A stretch of 64,000 nt of DNA, from NCBI RefSeq assembly GCF_019399895.1, contig NC_091869.1, forward strand, positions 3,162,001-3,226,000, in the 5' to 3' direction. The DNA comes from Cardiocondyla obscurior (taxonomy: Eukaryota > Arthropoda > Insecta > Hymenoptera > Formicidae). A model generated the notes under the pieces. It was not told the origin of the DNA and did no database searches. It worked only from the letters and a program-made list of their open reading frames with translations. Positions within the stretch are counted from its first letter, which is position 1; the number at the start of each line of letters is the position of its first letter. Shown here in pieces: positions 46,351 to 60,955 of this stretch. Both the position numbers and the translations under genes were made by a program.

Positions 46351-49300
46351 GTGAAGTTATGCAAAAAATATCCGCCCGCAAAAAGATCGGATAAAGAAGG
46401 CACCGGGGATATTAGTGTATTAGATTCAGCTTCGCCGGCCGATGCCGGTCGAAGATTTATTCTGCTACTTGCTGCGCACAGAGTTAATTATTACTCGTCC
46501 TCGTTTCGAGATGAAGTCGCCGAAACTTGAGTTTTATTACCGGAAAATTTCGATACCGACGATCATAACAAGCATTAATTTTTTTTTTTTTTTTCGAACT
46601 TTGCGAACGTCAACCGCTGATTGAGAGTGGCGAGCACAACCGACCGAGCTCCTCTCTCGTTAATTAACATTGTGCTTCTCGCGAAAGGAGACGTCAAAAG
46701 CCCCCGGTAGATCCCAGACTCTGAACCCTTTGTCCACGGGGAGACAACCGAGCAACCCTCGTGCTCTTTTACCCCTTTTATTGTTTATCCCGCCTACTTA
46801 TTATGTCAGCGTCATACCGCCGGGATGTACCAACCTCTTGATATTCTAATCGGCCAATTCTCATCTACGTCTCTCGTCACTTCCCTCCTGCCCTTGTCGC
46901 TCGCCCGGCGTCTAGCCGGGAGATTCCCGGAATTCCTGACATCGGCGATAACTCTTAAATTCCTGCAAGATGAAAGAAGCGCAACGCCGTCGGCGGAACG
47001 TCCGGAAGAAATACTGTTCCGCTGTTGGAGGGCCGATTCTTTCGTGCAGGGACGAGAGAAATTCCTTCTCTCAACAATCGCGCGGGTAAAATGGAGGCAA
47101 GAAATCGATAACGTTATTTTTGCCGATCGCTTCTATTATGCGCCTCGAGTGATTATTAAAATATCAGGCGGGGAATTATCGGAAACGGATTTGGAACAGC
47201 GACTCGTCATTTAAGTAACGTTATATATTATTCATTTTTTTAAAATATTTTTTTTATTATTTAATTGTAGGTGATAGGTTGGGTGTTGTCTAAATATAAT
47301 TTACCTGCTGATTTTTGACGCAGTTATTATTATTCGGCGGCTGCTGTTTTCGTAGGTAATAGAAAACTTTCCTGCCGTAACGTAGTCCAGAATCCCGATA
47401 TTATTACTATGTAAATCACCCCTTCTCTACGGCACACTGACGCTCACGGTGACAGCCCCTGGAGTGCTCGGCGGCAGGATGGATGAGTTCTAGGTTCTTA
47501 TTAGATATTCCCGCGCACCAATCTCCGATCTGCAAACCCGTTCCGTCGTCTTGTATATATCGGTACACGTTACACCCTTACTCAAGCAGAGAGAAAGATT
47601 TCTTTTTACTATAGGCAATATGTAATTGAATGCACAATCGCATTTTGTTCTCGAGAATAGCATCGCAAGTCCGCTTCCGTATCATTATTCCGAAGTCCAT
47701 CTTCGTTTTGCATTTTGCGCGTGCATCACCTGGAAACAATGTATAGCGTTAGAAATAATATAATTAAATACAAGAAAATAAAAATTAAATTTAAGGAAAC
47801 TAAATTAAAAATTCTCCGTGAAATAAAAAATGCAAAGTTACTCGAGTACGTTGCACGAAATAAGAATGACGCTTTTTCCCAAGTAAAAAAAAAAAAAAAA
47901 AATAAAAATAAAAAATAAGGGCTTTTCACGCTTTCGACGGAAACTGGGCGTAAGGGCCGAACCCGAAGGGGACATCTCACGCATGTGGCGAACGCGATTC
48001 TCTTATTAGTAGTATCGGAGAGGAGCGAATCAACCCGAAAACGATTCGACCTCGGGGGAGGCAGGGTGAAATTCTTCGATAGGACGCCGAGTGATGCCGC
48101 CGCCCCGATCCGCCCGGCGGGCGAGTGACTACCGACATTAGTCCACCGACATCATTGACACTTTTATTAATGACACCGTTGCCCGAGGCATCCCCCGGTC
48201 CGCCGACGCTTCTCCACGACCCCTTGTTCGCCGTCAGGTTTTCCGCCGCGGTCGTGGATGCAGTCACGATAGCGCTGAGATTCGTTCGTTTCCTCTCATC
48301 TCTCGCATTCCTCCTTTTTTCCTTTCTTCTTTCCTTTTCTTTTTTTTTTCTTTTTTTTTTTCTCCCCCCCGAGCATTATTGTATTCCCCCGCAGGAGAAA
48401 TAGGGCCCGGCCTTTTCTCTCTCCGTGTCTATCTCGTCTCCCGCGCCCCTCGCAATTGTCCTTCTTTTCTCTTATCCTCTGCAGCGTTCTTGTCGCCGCG
48501 ACCCCCGAGCTACCCTCTCTCCTTGCCTGTTCATCCATTCCTGTGCCCTGGGACCTCGCGAGGGAGCGGCTCTCAAGTTACATTGAAAAATCTAGCGGAC
48601 GGAAGAAAAATTGGCGATACCTATATCATCCATTGTGCTTCTCTCTCCCTCCCGTTCGCGCCGCAGAAAAGCGTATCGCGCGGAGGAACGTATATATTTA
48701 ACTAATTGCTCGCTCTCGTATCGGCGAAGCTTTTTCTTACGGTGCTCCGCAACGAATTATTATTTTATTCCCCGTGCGTTCTCGCGGATAACGTCAACCG
48801 GTGATCTAAATACCGCCGTAAGTGACGCTTGCACGTCGCGCTTGCTGCTGGAAATATTATATTAAGTAACGTGAATTTATTCTGCTCGACTCTTGTTGAA
48901 TGAATTAGAAGTTTGTTGCCGATAATACTAACTTTGTGCGGCTACGTGATTGGTGTAATTTCTGACGCGCGCGGACGTGGAAAGTATCCGCGAGTTATCG
49001 GCAGGCCGGGGATGGTACCGAGAGAACAAGTATGGCAATCGATATATAACAAGCAATATATATACAGCGGCGCATGCCTCAAATTGTCGGGTCGTTTGTA
49101 ATGATGATTCGATCACGCCGTACGTTCCTCCTTGCAGCATTCTCACCCTCGGGCTTATCCCCAATGTATACTGCATTCCGGTCAACGCCAGCCTCGACAA
49201 CAGGACTTTCGTTTCCGATGGCTTATCCACGGATTTGTGACCGCCGCTTGTATCGTGAACTGCCTACTTATAAGATTTATTCCCCGGTACTCGAAGTCGT

Positions 49301-49794
49301 TCCTTTTCCCTATTTGCCGCTAATCGTTCCGTATAAACCGGCACCTTCGGCAATAGACGTCCTTCAGGCATTAAACATATTTTCTAGCAATACGCTTCAC
49401 GAAGTACGCATCGTTTATGCGCTGACAAAACGCTTGCGCGGACGCCGCGTCAATTTCTTGGCGCAGTTTGTAACAATAATTCATAAGATACCCGCGACTT
49501 GTTAAAAAGTACATAATTAATAAATAACTTGATAAAAATATGTAATTAATAATTAACAATATTAAATAATAAATTATTTCTGAAGCATGCGTTTTATCGT
49601 ACGGCAGCGAACAGCGGTGGAAGAATGATAAGCAACGCAATAAGGCCAAGTCGGATCAGACTCTCTTGTGCAATCTTGCGTAGATAGGACCGTGTGCTGA
49701 TGGATGACAAATGGCTCCTCCACGGCGCGTCACTCTAGACGCTGCTAGAGGCTCCTCCTATACGTGATCAACCATAGCTCTGGGTGACGTGAGA
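46351..49794. other. Intergenic stretch
   Basis: No gene recognised. Contains A-run 47885-47901, a T/C tract at 48305-48370 and GC-rich patches at 47930-48270. ORFs in the T/C tract are compositional. Confidence 0.5.
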
Positions 49795-49840
49795 GGGGTA
49801 GGGGGATGACGTTGGGGTAGAAACCGGGGCGCAACGGGGG
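49795..49840 (+). other. G-quadruplex-type motif
   Basis: Five runs of four or five G occur at 49795, 49801, 49814, 49826 and 49836, with loops of 2, 8, 8 and 6 bases. This exceeds the usual four-tract requirement for an intramolecular G4. The surrounding strand stays purine-rich to about 49990. Confidence 0.65.
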
Positions 49841-52800
49841 CTGCAGCGGGATAGAACGCGGGTCGAAGAGAGGTAGAGCGAGGGGGTGACCGGAGGGGAG
49901 GAGAGCGAGGGATAGGGGTTGAACGGGTCGTCGGAGATAAAGTGGGACGTCTGATCCTCCGCCGAGGCGAGCAAAAAGATCCTCGCGCTTCGCGTCCCAG
50001 GAGACGGAAGCCGGGAACGAGAAAAACTCCCCCAAGCCACGTCGACCATCCTCCTCGCCCCCGGCCGCCGCTCCATCCTCGCTCCTCGCCTTTCCGTCGT
50101 CCTTCCTTCTCTCCTTTCAACTCACACTATGGCCAACGCCGACCTAGCCGATGCTTTCATCCACCTTTTCCGTGACGAACCATCCCCCGAGCACGAAGAA
50201 AGAAACTTCGAAGGGAAAGAATCTGCGTTATACCTTATCTCCGCAGCAGTGGGTCATTAATTAGCGGCAGTCAGTCGGTCGGAAATTATTTGCGTGCACA
50301 TGCACGGCTGTTATCGCAAACAATCCCTGCGTTCACATTTTATACCTATAATTAGTCCGTCTATTACACAAATAAAAAAAAAAAAAAAAAAAAAAAAGAG
50401 CGTATCTTAAATAAATTAACGATTTAAGGAGCGAAAGAATTCAGTTATCACGGCAGTAGTCGTCAACATTCCTGCGAGACGGAACGGATAGTTTTTCTCA
50501 TACTCTAATTTGTTGCATTACCGTCATTTTTATAAACTAATGAGCGTGCGTCCTTTTTCTTATCAAATCTCGTAAATTAACTTTGCGCAAAAAGAGTCGA
50601 GGGAGCGGGACTTTTCGCCATGTGCCGCATCGCATACTGTTGCGGAGACCCCGAAAGATAGATGATACGTGGCTTGGACCTCCATCATGAGCGACACGTC
50701 AGGCGTATGAATTCTTCTTGATTGCTGGGCGGGCTGTAAGCATAACGAGCCACCCGCTACGTCCATCAACTACGCACCGGTCAATTCATTTCGGATACAA
50801 GCTCACGTCCGCATATACACGCACACGTGCGCACACGCGCCCGTACAGGCGCGGCATAGATCGTGTACATGCACGCGGGAGATATGTATCGATTGGCGCA
50901 GTCCGTAGCCCCGAACATACTCGCAGCGTGTACTTACGTGCCAGATAGACCCGCTGGGTTAACGCCTAACCTGTCTACCGGCGGTATGCGGCATTTATTT
51001 TGTTTGATTTCTTGATTTAAATCTTTGCCGAGCCCTAGCTAGTGGCAGACATGCGCTTGATCGACGACTCGCCTCGTCAGAGGATGAATGGTGACTCCGA
51101 AACTAAGATTTTGAATGGTACCAGCCGGGCTGCACGGAACGCTCGGAAGAAATATTCTTTCATTTGCTAAACGACAAATGTATACATCTAAAGCGGTTTG
51201 CAACATTTTTTTTTATACGACTGTCGCTTTCGTAGCTAATAATAAAATGTCTCGAGAGCCCTATACCGATCCGATCACAGTCGACGTAATTGATTCAAGA
51301 ACCAAGCGAAGTTTTTTTTTACTTCCCCCCGAGATATCGTTTTTGTCTCACGCTCCACGGTTATCATTATCTCATTTTTTTTTTTTTCTTTCCTATCTAT
51401 TTTAAATCGCCCGAGAACTCACTGTAATGATGTGATTGACACTTGCTTCCGTGGAAGATTGAGACTCGAGATTCGAGCGACGGACAGGATTCCTTGACCG
51501 AGAATCAAGCCGTTACAAAGCCGGTCATTAAATACTTACCTGTCCTTTTAGCGCGGATATCTCGCGTGTAATTCGCGGACGGGACGCAGCTAGGCGCGGA
51601 GTACGCCTTTCGGTTTGCTCGTATCAATTATCTCATACACGCGGGCCGAGCTAGCCTCAGAAACGCAATAAAGACATTTAACATTGAAGTTTATTACAGG
51701 TGAATGGCGTATAAAGGAGGCACCACCGCTTGATCTCGGTGAGGGGTTTAACATTTTACCCGTCTCATTTTCGCTGCTCGTAAACTATTCATTTACCGCG
51801 GCTATAATCTTGATCGAAACTACGGATTATTATCCTCCTTGTACCATCATCTTACCCTTTTTCCGCCTTTCTACCCGATACTCATCCGCGCCCTACCAAT
51901 CTTTCCGCACATTGCGCGCGTTTAATTTTTCTTTAGGGGCGCATACGCCGCTCGAGAACATGCGCCGTCCGCGAGACATTATACTTCGCCCGGCTGTTTA
52001 TTCAAAATAGTTTTACAGTAACAAAAAGCACGCGTTGAATAAATTATGCGACAGACGTGAGGTGGATACGTCGATTTATACATTTATATTTGACGAATAT
52101 CGTTTTGCGCAACGGAATATTTCTGTATTTCGCCCAGCTCGCGCGGGCAAAATATATGCAGATCTTTAAGAAAGTAATAATAATAATGATAGTAGTAATA
52201 ATATGCCGGACGGCACTTTGAGCGATTAACGTGGGCAGAGTTCTTCAATTTTCTGCTGCGCGATCATTTATTGATAAAATTATATCGGAAAGATAGATAT
52301 AGATAAAAATTGTGAGCGCGCCGGTTTAACTGCAATCTGCATAATATATATTAAAGTTTATTATTACGAGATACGATGCTACGCGGTCTTTACTTACTGG
52401 TTTGGCTTTCGTCTAAATTATACACGTCGCCTAATGTCTTAACTGAAAACAGCTTCGAATCATTATCATAATTTTGGCATTTCCTATCGTTCTTATTTTC
52501 GCGGCCGCACCCGCAATCTTCCTTCTGGGTGGTGTTGTAAGTTATTGCTGGTTTTATCGGCGATTGAGATATCGCGCATATTTTCTTTTTCGAGTGGAAC
52601 GTCTTTATGTTGCGCTTTTATGTTTCGTATGCCTTTAAACCGCTTTCCCGTCGCGCCTTTTAAACTCTAATTCAATGCAGTTCTCATGCAAAATTTTGCT
52701 GCTCTTACGAAGGACCGAAATTGTCAATTATTATAAATTATTTTATTTTATTTTATTTTTTCTCATATCTTGTACGTACATATATTTCTCGTAATATATT

Positions 52801-54117
52801 GCAATTGTATTATATTACGCAATACGTATTAATAATATCATTGTTTTACTGTAACACGCGTAATTTAATAGGGTCATTCACTCTTTGATCAAACGTTAAT
52901 TTATAATCCTACATTTCAAAAGTACATTATTATTATTATAATTTCTTTTCCGAGCGTAATTTATATTTCTTTTATACGCACGCGTATAATAATCATAACT
53001 AAATCAATGTGAGAACGACGTGTTAGTTTATTTGCGGGTATAATAATTTTCTTCTTTCTCCCGGCGCTCGAACTCAACTTAGAATTTAATTTAACGCGAA
53101 CGTCCTCTTTCCGAATGTAACAATAAGGTCCACGAACACGTGAGCCCCGGCTATGCAAATTCCATTCCCGTCAGATGGTCCCCTTGCTCGGTCAGACATG
53201 ATTAAACACAGAACGCTGTTGTTTCAACCCCTTCCCTCTCGCTTATCCCGCAAATACCGCGGTAGGATTCGGCGGCATACTCGCCCGATCTCTAGAATTC
53301 AATCCCTCGGTTTAATCACTTACCCGAAAACTCGATGGCTCCGTCTTTTCCGCTACTCAATAACACGTATAGCCTTTTCCCTCCTCGCTTTTATTAAATT
53401 TCCCGACGTCTACCATTTGATGTGAATTTATTCCGTCGCCCTCTGATTTCTCGACGTACCCTTTAATTGTTATCCTCCGGGACGGAGGCTGCTTACTGAT
53501 AAATCTTCAGGTCTAATTGAGATTATTATATAGCGAGTTAAGTTATCATATTAATGTACCGGCGATTTATTTCCGCGGGCGGAAATTTATGCAGATACAA
53601 AATCATGAAAACTTATTGGGGGAGAAAAAAAAATTAATATTATATAACGTGAAAGATTTTTAATGTTCTCCCTTTTTAACGGAAGTTAAATTTTTTTTTT
53701 ACGCTAATTTTAAAGTTTAAATGCACTTCCTTTAGATAAACAATTAAAAAGTAGTATGGATATAATATCGTGCACAGGCGGGGAACGTTCCAACTTAATC
53801 GGAATGGTATAATAATCGTAACGAGAGGAATTGGGTATTATTCCAGTTTGCATTAGCGAAGGATTGGCGCACACATGCACGCACTCAAAGCCGTTTTACC
53901 GCGGTAATCTAACATTTCGCTCCGCCCGTTCTAAATCTCACGACACGTGTCCAGATATTCAGGAGCAGATTGTTTCGTTGTAAACGGCGATATAACGACC
54001 CCGTTTAAACCGCTAAATGGATCGTCTCTCTCTATACATATACATGTATCTCTTTAACTGTTATGCCACGGTGACTCCCCGGCGCCGCACCGCTGTACAT
54101 CCCCTTATAGCATCGCG
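49841..54117. other. Intergenic stretch
   Basis: No gene recognised. Purine-rich to 49990, then C-rich to 50170, an A-run at 50373-50397, a CA/CG-alternating patch near 50815-50860, and AT-rich sequence from 52000 to 53000. A TATAAAGG at 51709 has no initiator partner. Confidence 0.5.
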
Positions 54118-54122
54118 TTTAC

Positions 54123-54183
54123 GTTTACGAGCACCACCGCTGACGTTTACGAGCCACCGGCTGACGTACGAGCCACTTGCTGC
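54123..54183. repeat. Short tandem repeat, about 22-bp unit, three copies
   Basis: Units begin at 54123 (22 bp), 54145 (21 bp) and 54166 (partial). Shared core is GTTTACGAGCCACC-GCTGAC with small changes. A partial GTTTAC precedes the first unit. Confidence 0.8.
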
Positions 54184-57100
54184 TCTCTTGCTTTCATTGC
54201 CCGCGCTCACGCTTTAGCGTTTCGCCATCCTTTTCGCTTCTGATCTCCGGAACGGATAGCGATTTTATTGTTGCCGCATTGAATCCCGTGCGCATTATCG
54301 CCACTTGTTTGATTCGAGAATTGAAGACGCCGTCGCGTTGTTTCCTCTTCTTCAGGTTTACTCACCGCTCTTTCTTTGCGGGGGAAGAAGTTTACTGAGA
54401 TATAATTCTTTTTTTTTTCTTCTTTTCTTTTTTTTGTTTTTTTGTTTCAACGTGATACTGAATCCTATGAAGCGCCGCGTGGCATTCGGCACAGGGACGA
54501 GCCGGAGGAAAGAAGTCAGATTTTGAGGGAAACTGTCTTCGAAATAAATTATCCGCGCCGACTGCGTTTAAACTCGAGCGATTTATGGCTTAGGGAAAGA
54601 CCGTCTTATTGTCTTACGCTGCGCCCTGCATAGCCGTTCTCTGTGACGTAACCGAGCCAGGAATTGCAAGCCTACCTCGCCGCGGTACGGAGCAACAACA
54701 CGTGTTACGCACCTCTCGTCTTTGTTACGTCTTTTGTGCCGGCCTAGTAAAATTTATCACCGGTGGCCGCGCCAAACAAAAACAAGAAAGTGGTTCGAGA
54801 TCATGTATACATTCTCATGCGGCTGAAATGACGGCAAACAAGAGCGTAAATGCCTCGGGATCAAGGGTGAGCTTGGCCGTGCGCCCATATTGTTAAAATA
54901 TAGCCGCGCTGCTATTATCGCCGCCAGAATTGACGTTTGAATGCTTCCGCGTAACTCCTTTAATCGCAATATCGCCGAAATAATGTTAACCAAATTCAGA
55001 AAGCTTGCGAATAAATTCAAAATCACCGAAATTCCACCGAGGTACCGCGACCGATTACTCCCGCAATATTTTACACGGCGTATTCCACCTTCCGGTATAT
55101 ACCGGGGCCTGTAAATTATATTATTTATTAATTAATTAGTCGACGCGGTTATCGTTATCGTCATCGGCAAAATGTACGGTACGTAATTATCATGTCAGGA
55201 TAAGTAGCCGTCGTTAGTATGCGGCATAGTTGAATTAATAATGACTCCGCCGTGTCAACCGTCCTCGTCTCGCTCAAATAAAGATACGACAAGCCCCGTG
55301 TCCTTGGATACGGGCGAGGGGTTAGTTCCTTGACTGATGGAGCATCCTCAACGTTAATTACCGCCTCGCTGTTAACCATCTGACACGTGACGTCATCATT
55401 CCCGTCGTATCGCGCTTGGAGCACGTAAACGCGACGAGCTTTCTTAAATGCGCGCCTCTTGCTCGGCAACGCATCCCGAGCTACTGGGTCATGTAGACGC
55501 ATTACATCTACCATGCGCTATTTTATAAACGCCACTCGTTTCGCGCGAAACGTGCGTATTAAGGCCCGGGCTGTCTCTCTCGCATTATAATGATTTTGCG
55601 CGATATGGTCGATCGTCCTTGATGATAATGAAGAACACGGCGCGACGCTGGCAGTCCGGTGTAAGCGTCGCTCCTTAAATTCCGCCATTATTCGATTAGC
55701 GAAACCACTCGCTCGCGGGGCCCTCTTAATTATCGGGATCGATCACGAGCGACGGTGGAACGTGAAACGGATCGCGCAGGCGATCCCGCCAAGTTATACG
55801 GTTTCATCGAGTCGATCTCGTTACCAGATTTATGACAATGAGGGGTCGGGAAAGAAAGGGATCGCCCAAGTGAAATGTCGATGAAACGGACTTTTTCCTT
55901 CCCCCGGCGCTGATAAATCGAAAAGAAATACGGACGATTGATTTACTCCCGCTTCACGCGAATTCTCGTGAAAACAGCGTCCCGCGAGGGGTGGAAGTGA
56001 TAATATTTTCTTTGGTGCCCACCGTCGACGTCCTCCTAACAGAAAGCCAAGCCAAGACACAGGCGTCGCCCGCATCCGCCCTTCGCAAGGGCCTATTCAC
56101 GAGTTACGCGTCTACGCAAGCGGTCGGAACACCGGCCGAACAATGAGCCGCGGTCGCGTTTATTTTTTTTGAAAAATGGAGAAAACACGGATGGTACGAC
56201 GGACGTACTTCCGGAAGACTCCAACCTCTCGTATCTTCGTCCTCCGCTTTTTCCTGTTTCATACCCCGCTATTCATCACCGTATCTCCCTTCCATTTTAT
56301 CTCGCTCGTCCTCTCTGTATAATAATGTTAATTTTCACAGTGTCAAATTACTTTTCTTTTAATTACAGACTGGCTTTATGCTTGAATTATTACGCCGGCA
56401 CACATACACGCGCGCTCACACACGTCTACTTTTTTATCAATAGAATTTTCATACTTTTTTTTAAATAGAATATTTCGAATTAAAGGCCCAGGTATTATTT
56501 ATCGGTCCCACAGCGTGTAGCTTGTAATTTATTAATATCCCTCGAAAACAAGTACATTGAAAATTTCAATCTAAGAACTTGCTCGTAATTTGTTACTCCA
56601 CATCGGCTGATAATTAAGCAATTAATTTGTCGCTGTCCTAACCGCGGCGTCACTATTTTTTCTTTCTACGTAGAAGCCTCAATTCGCTTCTTTCCCCGTT
56701 TATTTTATTCTTATCTCTCGTATCTTCCTGGTCTTTCGTTTCTACGGCGTCGGTTTTCCAGTAAGCTGTCCCAGCCTTCTCGTGATTCATCGCCGCGGCT
56801 ATGAATGATCCATCTCTTCCCTTACCGCGTCTCGAGACCGAACTGGACGCTAAGCCGAAGATGACACGTACCATATTCTCGATCGGCGGAACTGTTATTT
56901 CTCTCCTACGATTCTGGACCTCGGGAATGCGGGAAAATGCTCTCCAGAACCCGGCACCGTCGCGCGCACTTACCGGTTACTTTTATTAGAGCGCAAAATT
57001 ATTTAGACTTGCGTCTTAGCGGGATTAGATTAATCTCGTTGCGACGAGCGTTTTCGTAACGTTTGGCAAAATATGACGGCGGTTTTTTGCGACCTCCGCA

Positions 57101-60100
57101 TTCGGTATCTTCGCTTTCTCTCACTAGCTGCTCCGTGACATTAACTCGACGATTTATTCGCACAGTAGCGCTCTATCTATTTCATTCAATTTCATCGACA
57201 CTCGTCCAGATATAATCAGAAATCGAGAGCTCGATTCAAGCTGATCCAATGATGTATAACGCTTCCGTTTGATTTAAAAAAGGTTCTACGATTTAATTTT
57301 CGATATTAATTATTATCTGTAAAATATAAATTTTATTTTACATTATGAAAGTTTATATATTAGCAACGATCTCTACAATCCGCGCTTCATCGAGTCTCAC
57401 TTCAGCGGACTGATCACAGTGCACCGTACAAAGCCGGTTAACTGCCGGATTGCTATAGATGGTACAGACCGGTCATGCGAGATGCTGTATTCTCGCTACT
57501 TGTTATTTTCTTTTCGTTTTTACGAGAAACAACTGCCTGAAGCTCGCGAAGTTTCACCCACCGGTTTGCTTCAAAAGAAGCACGTATCGTGCAGCAAAGA
57601 ATTTTATCTCGGTTCTATACGCACAATTTATTAATTAAAAAAAATTCTTATAGCAGAGTCCGCGGTAATGCGATTCCGTGGCTTTATCTTTTGCAACGGA
57701 TATTAAGCTGCGAAATATTTATAGACGCCACCGTCAAGCCGAAACCGTGAAGGTCCGGCTGGGTTCGTGCGCGCGGCGCCAGAAATCGTCTAAGCGCCCA
57801 AAATCTCTAACGATCCTTTGAGTAATCAATAGAACCCTCGGTCTGTCGCGAGGCATAAGGTAGACCAAGTTCGGGGCCGAGCTACAAAGTGCAGATTATT
57901 ACGTGGGCTGCAATTTCGCAAAATGGATTGGTCCCGGATAAGAAAATTTCGCCGCTCCACAATGTCTTGCAATTTTCTCCCGTCCCGTCGCCGCCGCCGC
58001 TGCGCAAAAATTACCAGGTGGGAAATTTTTTTTCGAGCCGTCGATTGGCCGCCGCCCCGGTCCAACCGGTAAGAGGGCCCGTGCATCAGCCCGCCAAAAA
58101 GCGCGCTTAACGATTTGCCTAGGTGATCGCCCTTAATCGGCGTCCGGCTGATTTCGATGATTAATTCTCGTCCGAAGTGGCCGCGCCGCAAGTGGCGGTT
58201 AGTACGTGCCCGGATCGAAGCGTGTAGACGATACTAAGTAGTAGTAGAAGATCCGTACCCCGGGCGTATATACTTCCGACCGCACTTTATCGCAGCCGCG
58301 AGCCCTCCCGTCCCGAGAAGTATCGCGCCGATTTTATCAGGAGGAACGGAGGGGAGGCGATCGTGCCAGTCCAGCGCTTCTGGCCATCGACGATTAGCCG
58401 ATACGCGGCACTTGAATCTGCCGGCAAATGTCTTTATTTCGATGATAGCCGTGCGTCTCTTTAGCTGTTGCACTCGGCTTTCTTCTGGCTGATTGAACTT
58501 CAGTTTAATCTTAATTTTTAGCTTGATGTGGACTTTACGCTCTTCTTCGAGTGACCGGCTACCGTATCACGCAAAACGCACCCGAGACGTTTCTGATGAA
58601 TGCATTAATTGCGCGCGCGAACCCGAAACGCGAAGGGTTGATAGCACATGATCCATATCGCTTCGCGGTGCGTCGAATAAGAAAAAAAAAAGGGAACAAG
58701 ATTTACTCGCCCGGTTTAACGAACGTCGAGATCTTCCTTATTCGGGCATGAAGACGACGTCATTAATCAATGTATATACATTGTCACGAGCGACCTGCCT
58801 CTAACACAGCGTATGATTATCTGGAATGAAGTATCCGACAAATCGTTTCCTTCTCGGGAGTTATTTAACCGACCACGTATACAAAAACACGATTATACAA
58901 TATTATAACGCGAGGTGTGGCTCGACATGCCACGTTATTGCCTAATTCCTTTTGCTCTACATCGTTTGCCCGTCTTAGCTGCGCACTCGCGATTCGCATT
59001 GTCTTTGCACTTAGAGATTAGGTACGGCTAGTCGTTAAGGAAAGTTCCGCGACATTGTCCACGCGTGGCTATTACGCGAGCCCGTCATAATTAATTCGGC
59101 AATGAGCGGCCGGTCGATGCTAATGAATTTCTGCGCGACGAGTTCCCGGTCTTGCCGGCCACTATGTTTAATCGACGAAAGACGAACACTTCCGCGCGGC
59201 ATTACGCACACACGCGCATATCTATTTACATATGTACGTAACGCGAGGGTTTTTTTCTTTTTTTTTTTCCCGCCGGGGCCAGCGACCGTCAGACGCACGG
59301 CGCTCATTTGTCGTGTGCGCGCATGTGAAAATACGACAGAGGAATATTTCACTTTTCGTAGCGTTCGCGCGCCCCGACGACAGCGTCGCGGTGCCACGTC
59401 ACGAGGCATTCATTTCGAAATACGTATACCGGCGCGTCCAGGGTCCGGGGAGTAGCCTTAATAAATGTAGAAGCATTTATAAAGGCAGCAAGATGCGAAT
59501 GTTCCCGCTTTCTCTCTCTCTCTCTCTTTTTACCCCTGTCCCTTTCTCGTCCCGCTTCACTCCTTCCGTTCCCCTGCGTTTCCCCGCGATGGAAAATACG
59601 CGGCTAGGTCCTACGCGGCGGCGAAAAACGTCGATAAGGTATGACGTTCGAGAGGGATGAAAGGAATTTTTCTCCTGTACACGCCTTCTCTTCCTTTATT
59701 TTTTCGACGCACTCGCGTATCGTCGCGAATCTCTTGTAAATCCTTTTTAAAGTTATGCCTTGACGCCTCGAACGAAATGGAAATCGTTTCTACGGCGATA
59801 ACAATTCGCCTCGTGACGGCCGGCGTCATACGTTAAACGAGAAACACGGCGGTAATTAACGCTTCCCGACGCACGTAAAATATTTGATTGATCGTAGATA
59901 ACTGAGATCTTATCCGGGGCGTTGAGTAACGATTCACGAAAGAATTATGGCCGCGTGCAGCATTACGGCGCCTTTCTTACGTGCATTATGCAAATATAGA
60001 TACACCGCGCGCGCAAATTACCTTTTTCCACGGCTATTTGACTTTTTGCGTAATTGCTCTAAGTCAACAACTTAGCACCGAATAAGACGCGCGAAAGCGC

Positions 60101-60720
60101 GAGTTTAAAACGAATGCAAATGTATTTATAATTGCCGAGCGATGCTTAATAACGCCCTCGCCGCGTTATATCCGACGGCTCGTGTCACAGCCGGGAGTTC
60201 AGCCGAACTTCGCCTATCAGATCTTTATCGTTAGAACCCAGCTCTCGTTTTGTACTAATAATTAACACGTAAATATTAATACTCTTGTCAAAGTGAAATT
60301 TATTTCAATATTATTCTTATCCGCGCTATTTTATTCTTAACTTATCTCAATACAGTAAGCTGCAAACGCGACGTATCAAAGATCAGATTCTCGCTTATTA
60401 TTTTTCCTCTTATTCAATAATTTTCTTCGGAACAGCCGTCGCAACTGTTCAAGATACGTAGGATTCTACGAATCTAATTGCACCATCGGCGAGCGTGCTG
60501 CGTGTTCCGTTGCTATGTCCCAATGTTGCTATCTGCGGATTCCGACGCGCAATCTCTCATAGTTGGCAACGCGTCCCGTCGAAACCGGCGGCGAAAAATA
60601 ACGAAAATCCGCTCGTCCGTGCGACGCGGTGTCGGCGCGACGATTCATTTCGGGATAGTTAAATCAGAACCGCGGCACGCCAGTCATCGAAAACGCGTTG
60701 AAGGCACGCATGGTACACCG
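54184..60720. other. Intergenic stretch
   Basis: No gene recognised. CpG-containing, with GC-rich patches at 55150-56160, 57720-58400 and 59030-59460. A (CT)n run lies at 59511-59527 and a T-run near 54408-54440. ORFs are short and unlike known families. Confidence 0.45.
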
Positions 60721-60733
60721 ACGCGATGTGCCG

Positions 60734-60955
60734 CGTTGCACCCTCACGCACACATAAGTGCCGGACAGAGCGAGTCGGTATTAATAGAAGCGTGGTTCGA
60801 CATAGAGTTGTTGGCGGCCGTCAGGCCGGCGTTCGCGTACGCCGAAAAATATGTATTTGCACGTACACGCGCTCGCGCAACGGCGGATATCGAGCGGCCG
60901 AGGGGCGAACTGATATTAATAGAAACGTAGTTTGACGGTCAGTTGTTGTCGTCGG
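60734..60955. repeat. Diverged tandem duplication, 135-bp offset
   Basis: TATTAATAGAA occurs at 60779 and 60914, each followed by similar sequence (GCGTGGTTCGACATAGAGTTGT versus ACGTAGTTTGACGGTCAGTTGT). Similarity before the shared core is weak. The offset is a multiple of three but I do not think the spanning ORF is a gene. Confidence 0.55.

Noticed and set aside
46064..46403. Overlapping ORFs on both strands
   Set aside because: Both arise from GC-rich purine/pyrimidine-biased DNA; Arg/Gly or Pro/Ser-rich products without domains.
60478..60930. 150-codon ORF
   Set aside because: CpG-rich stretch with no family resemblance; kept only as a note on the internal duplication.
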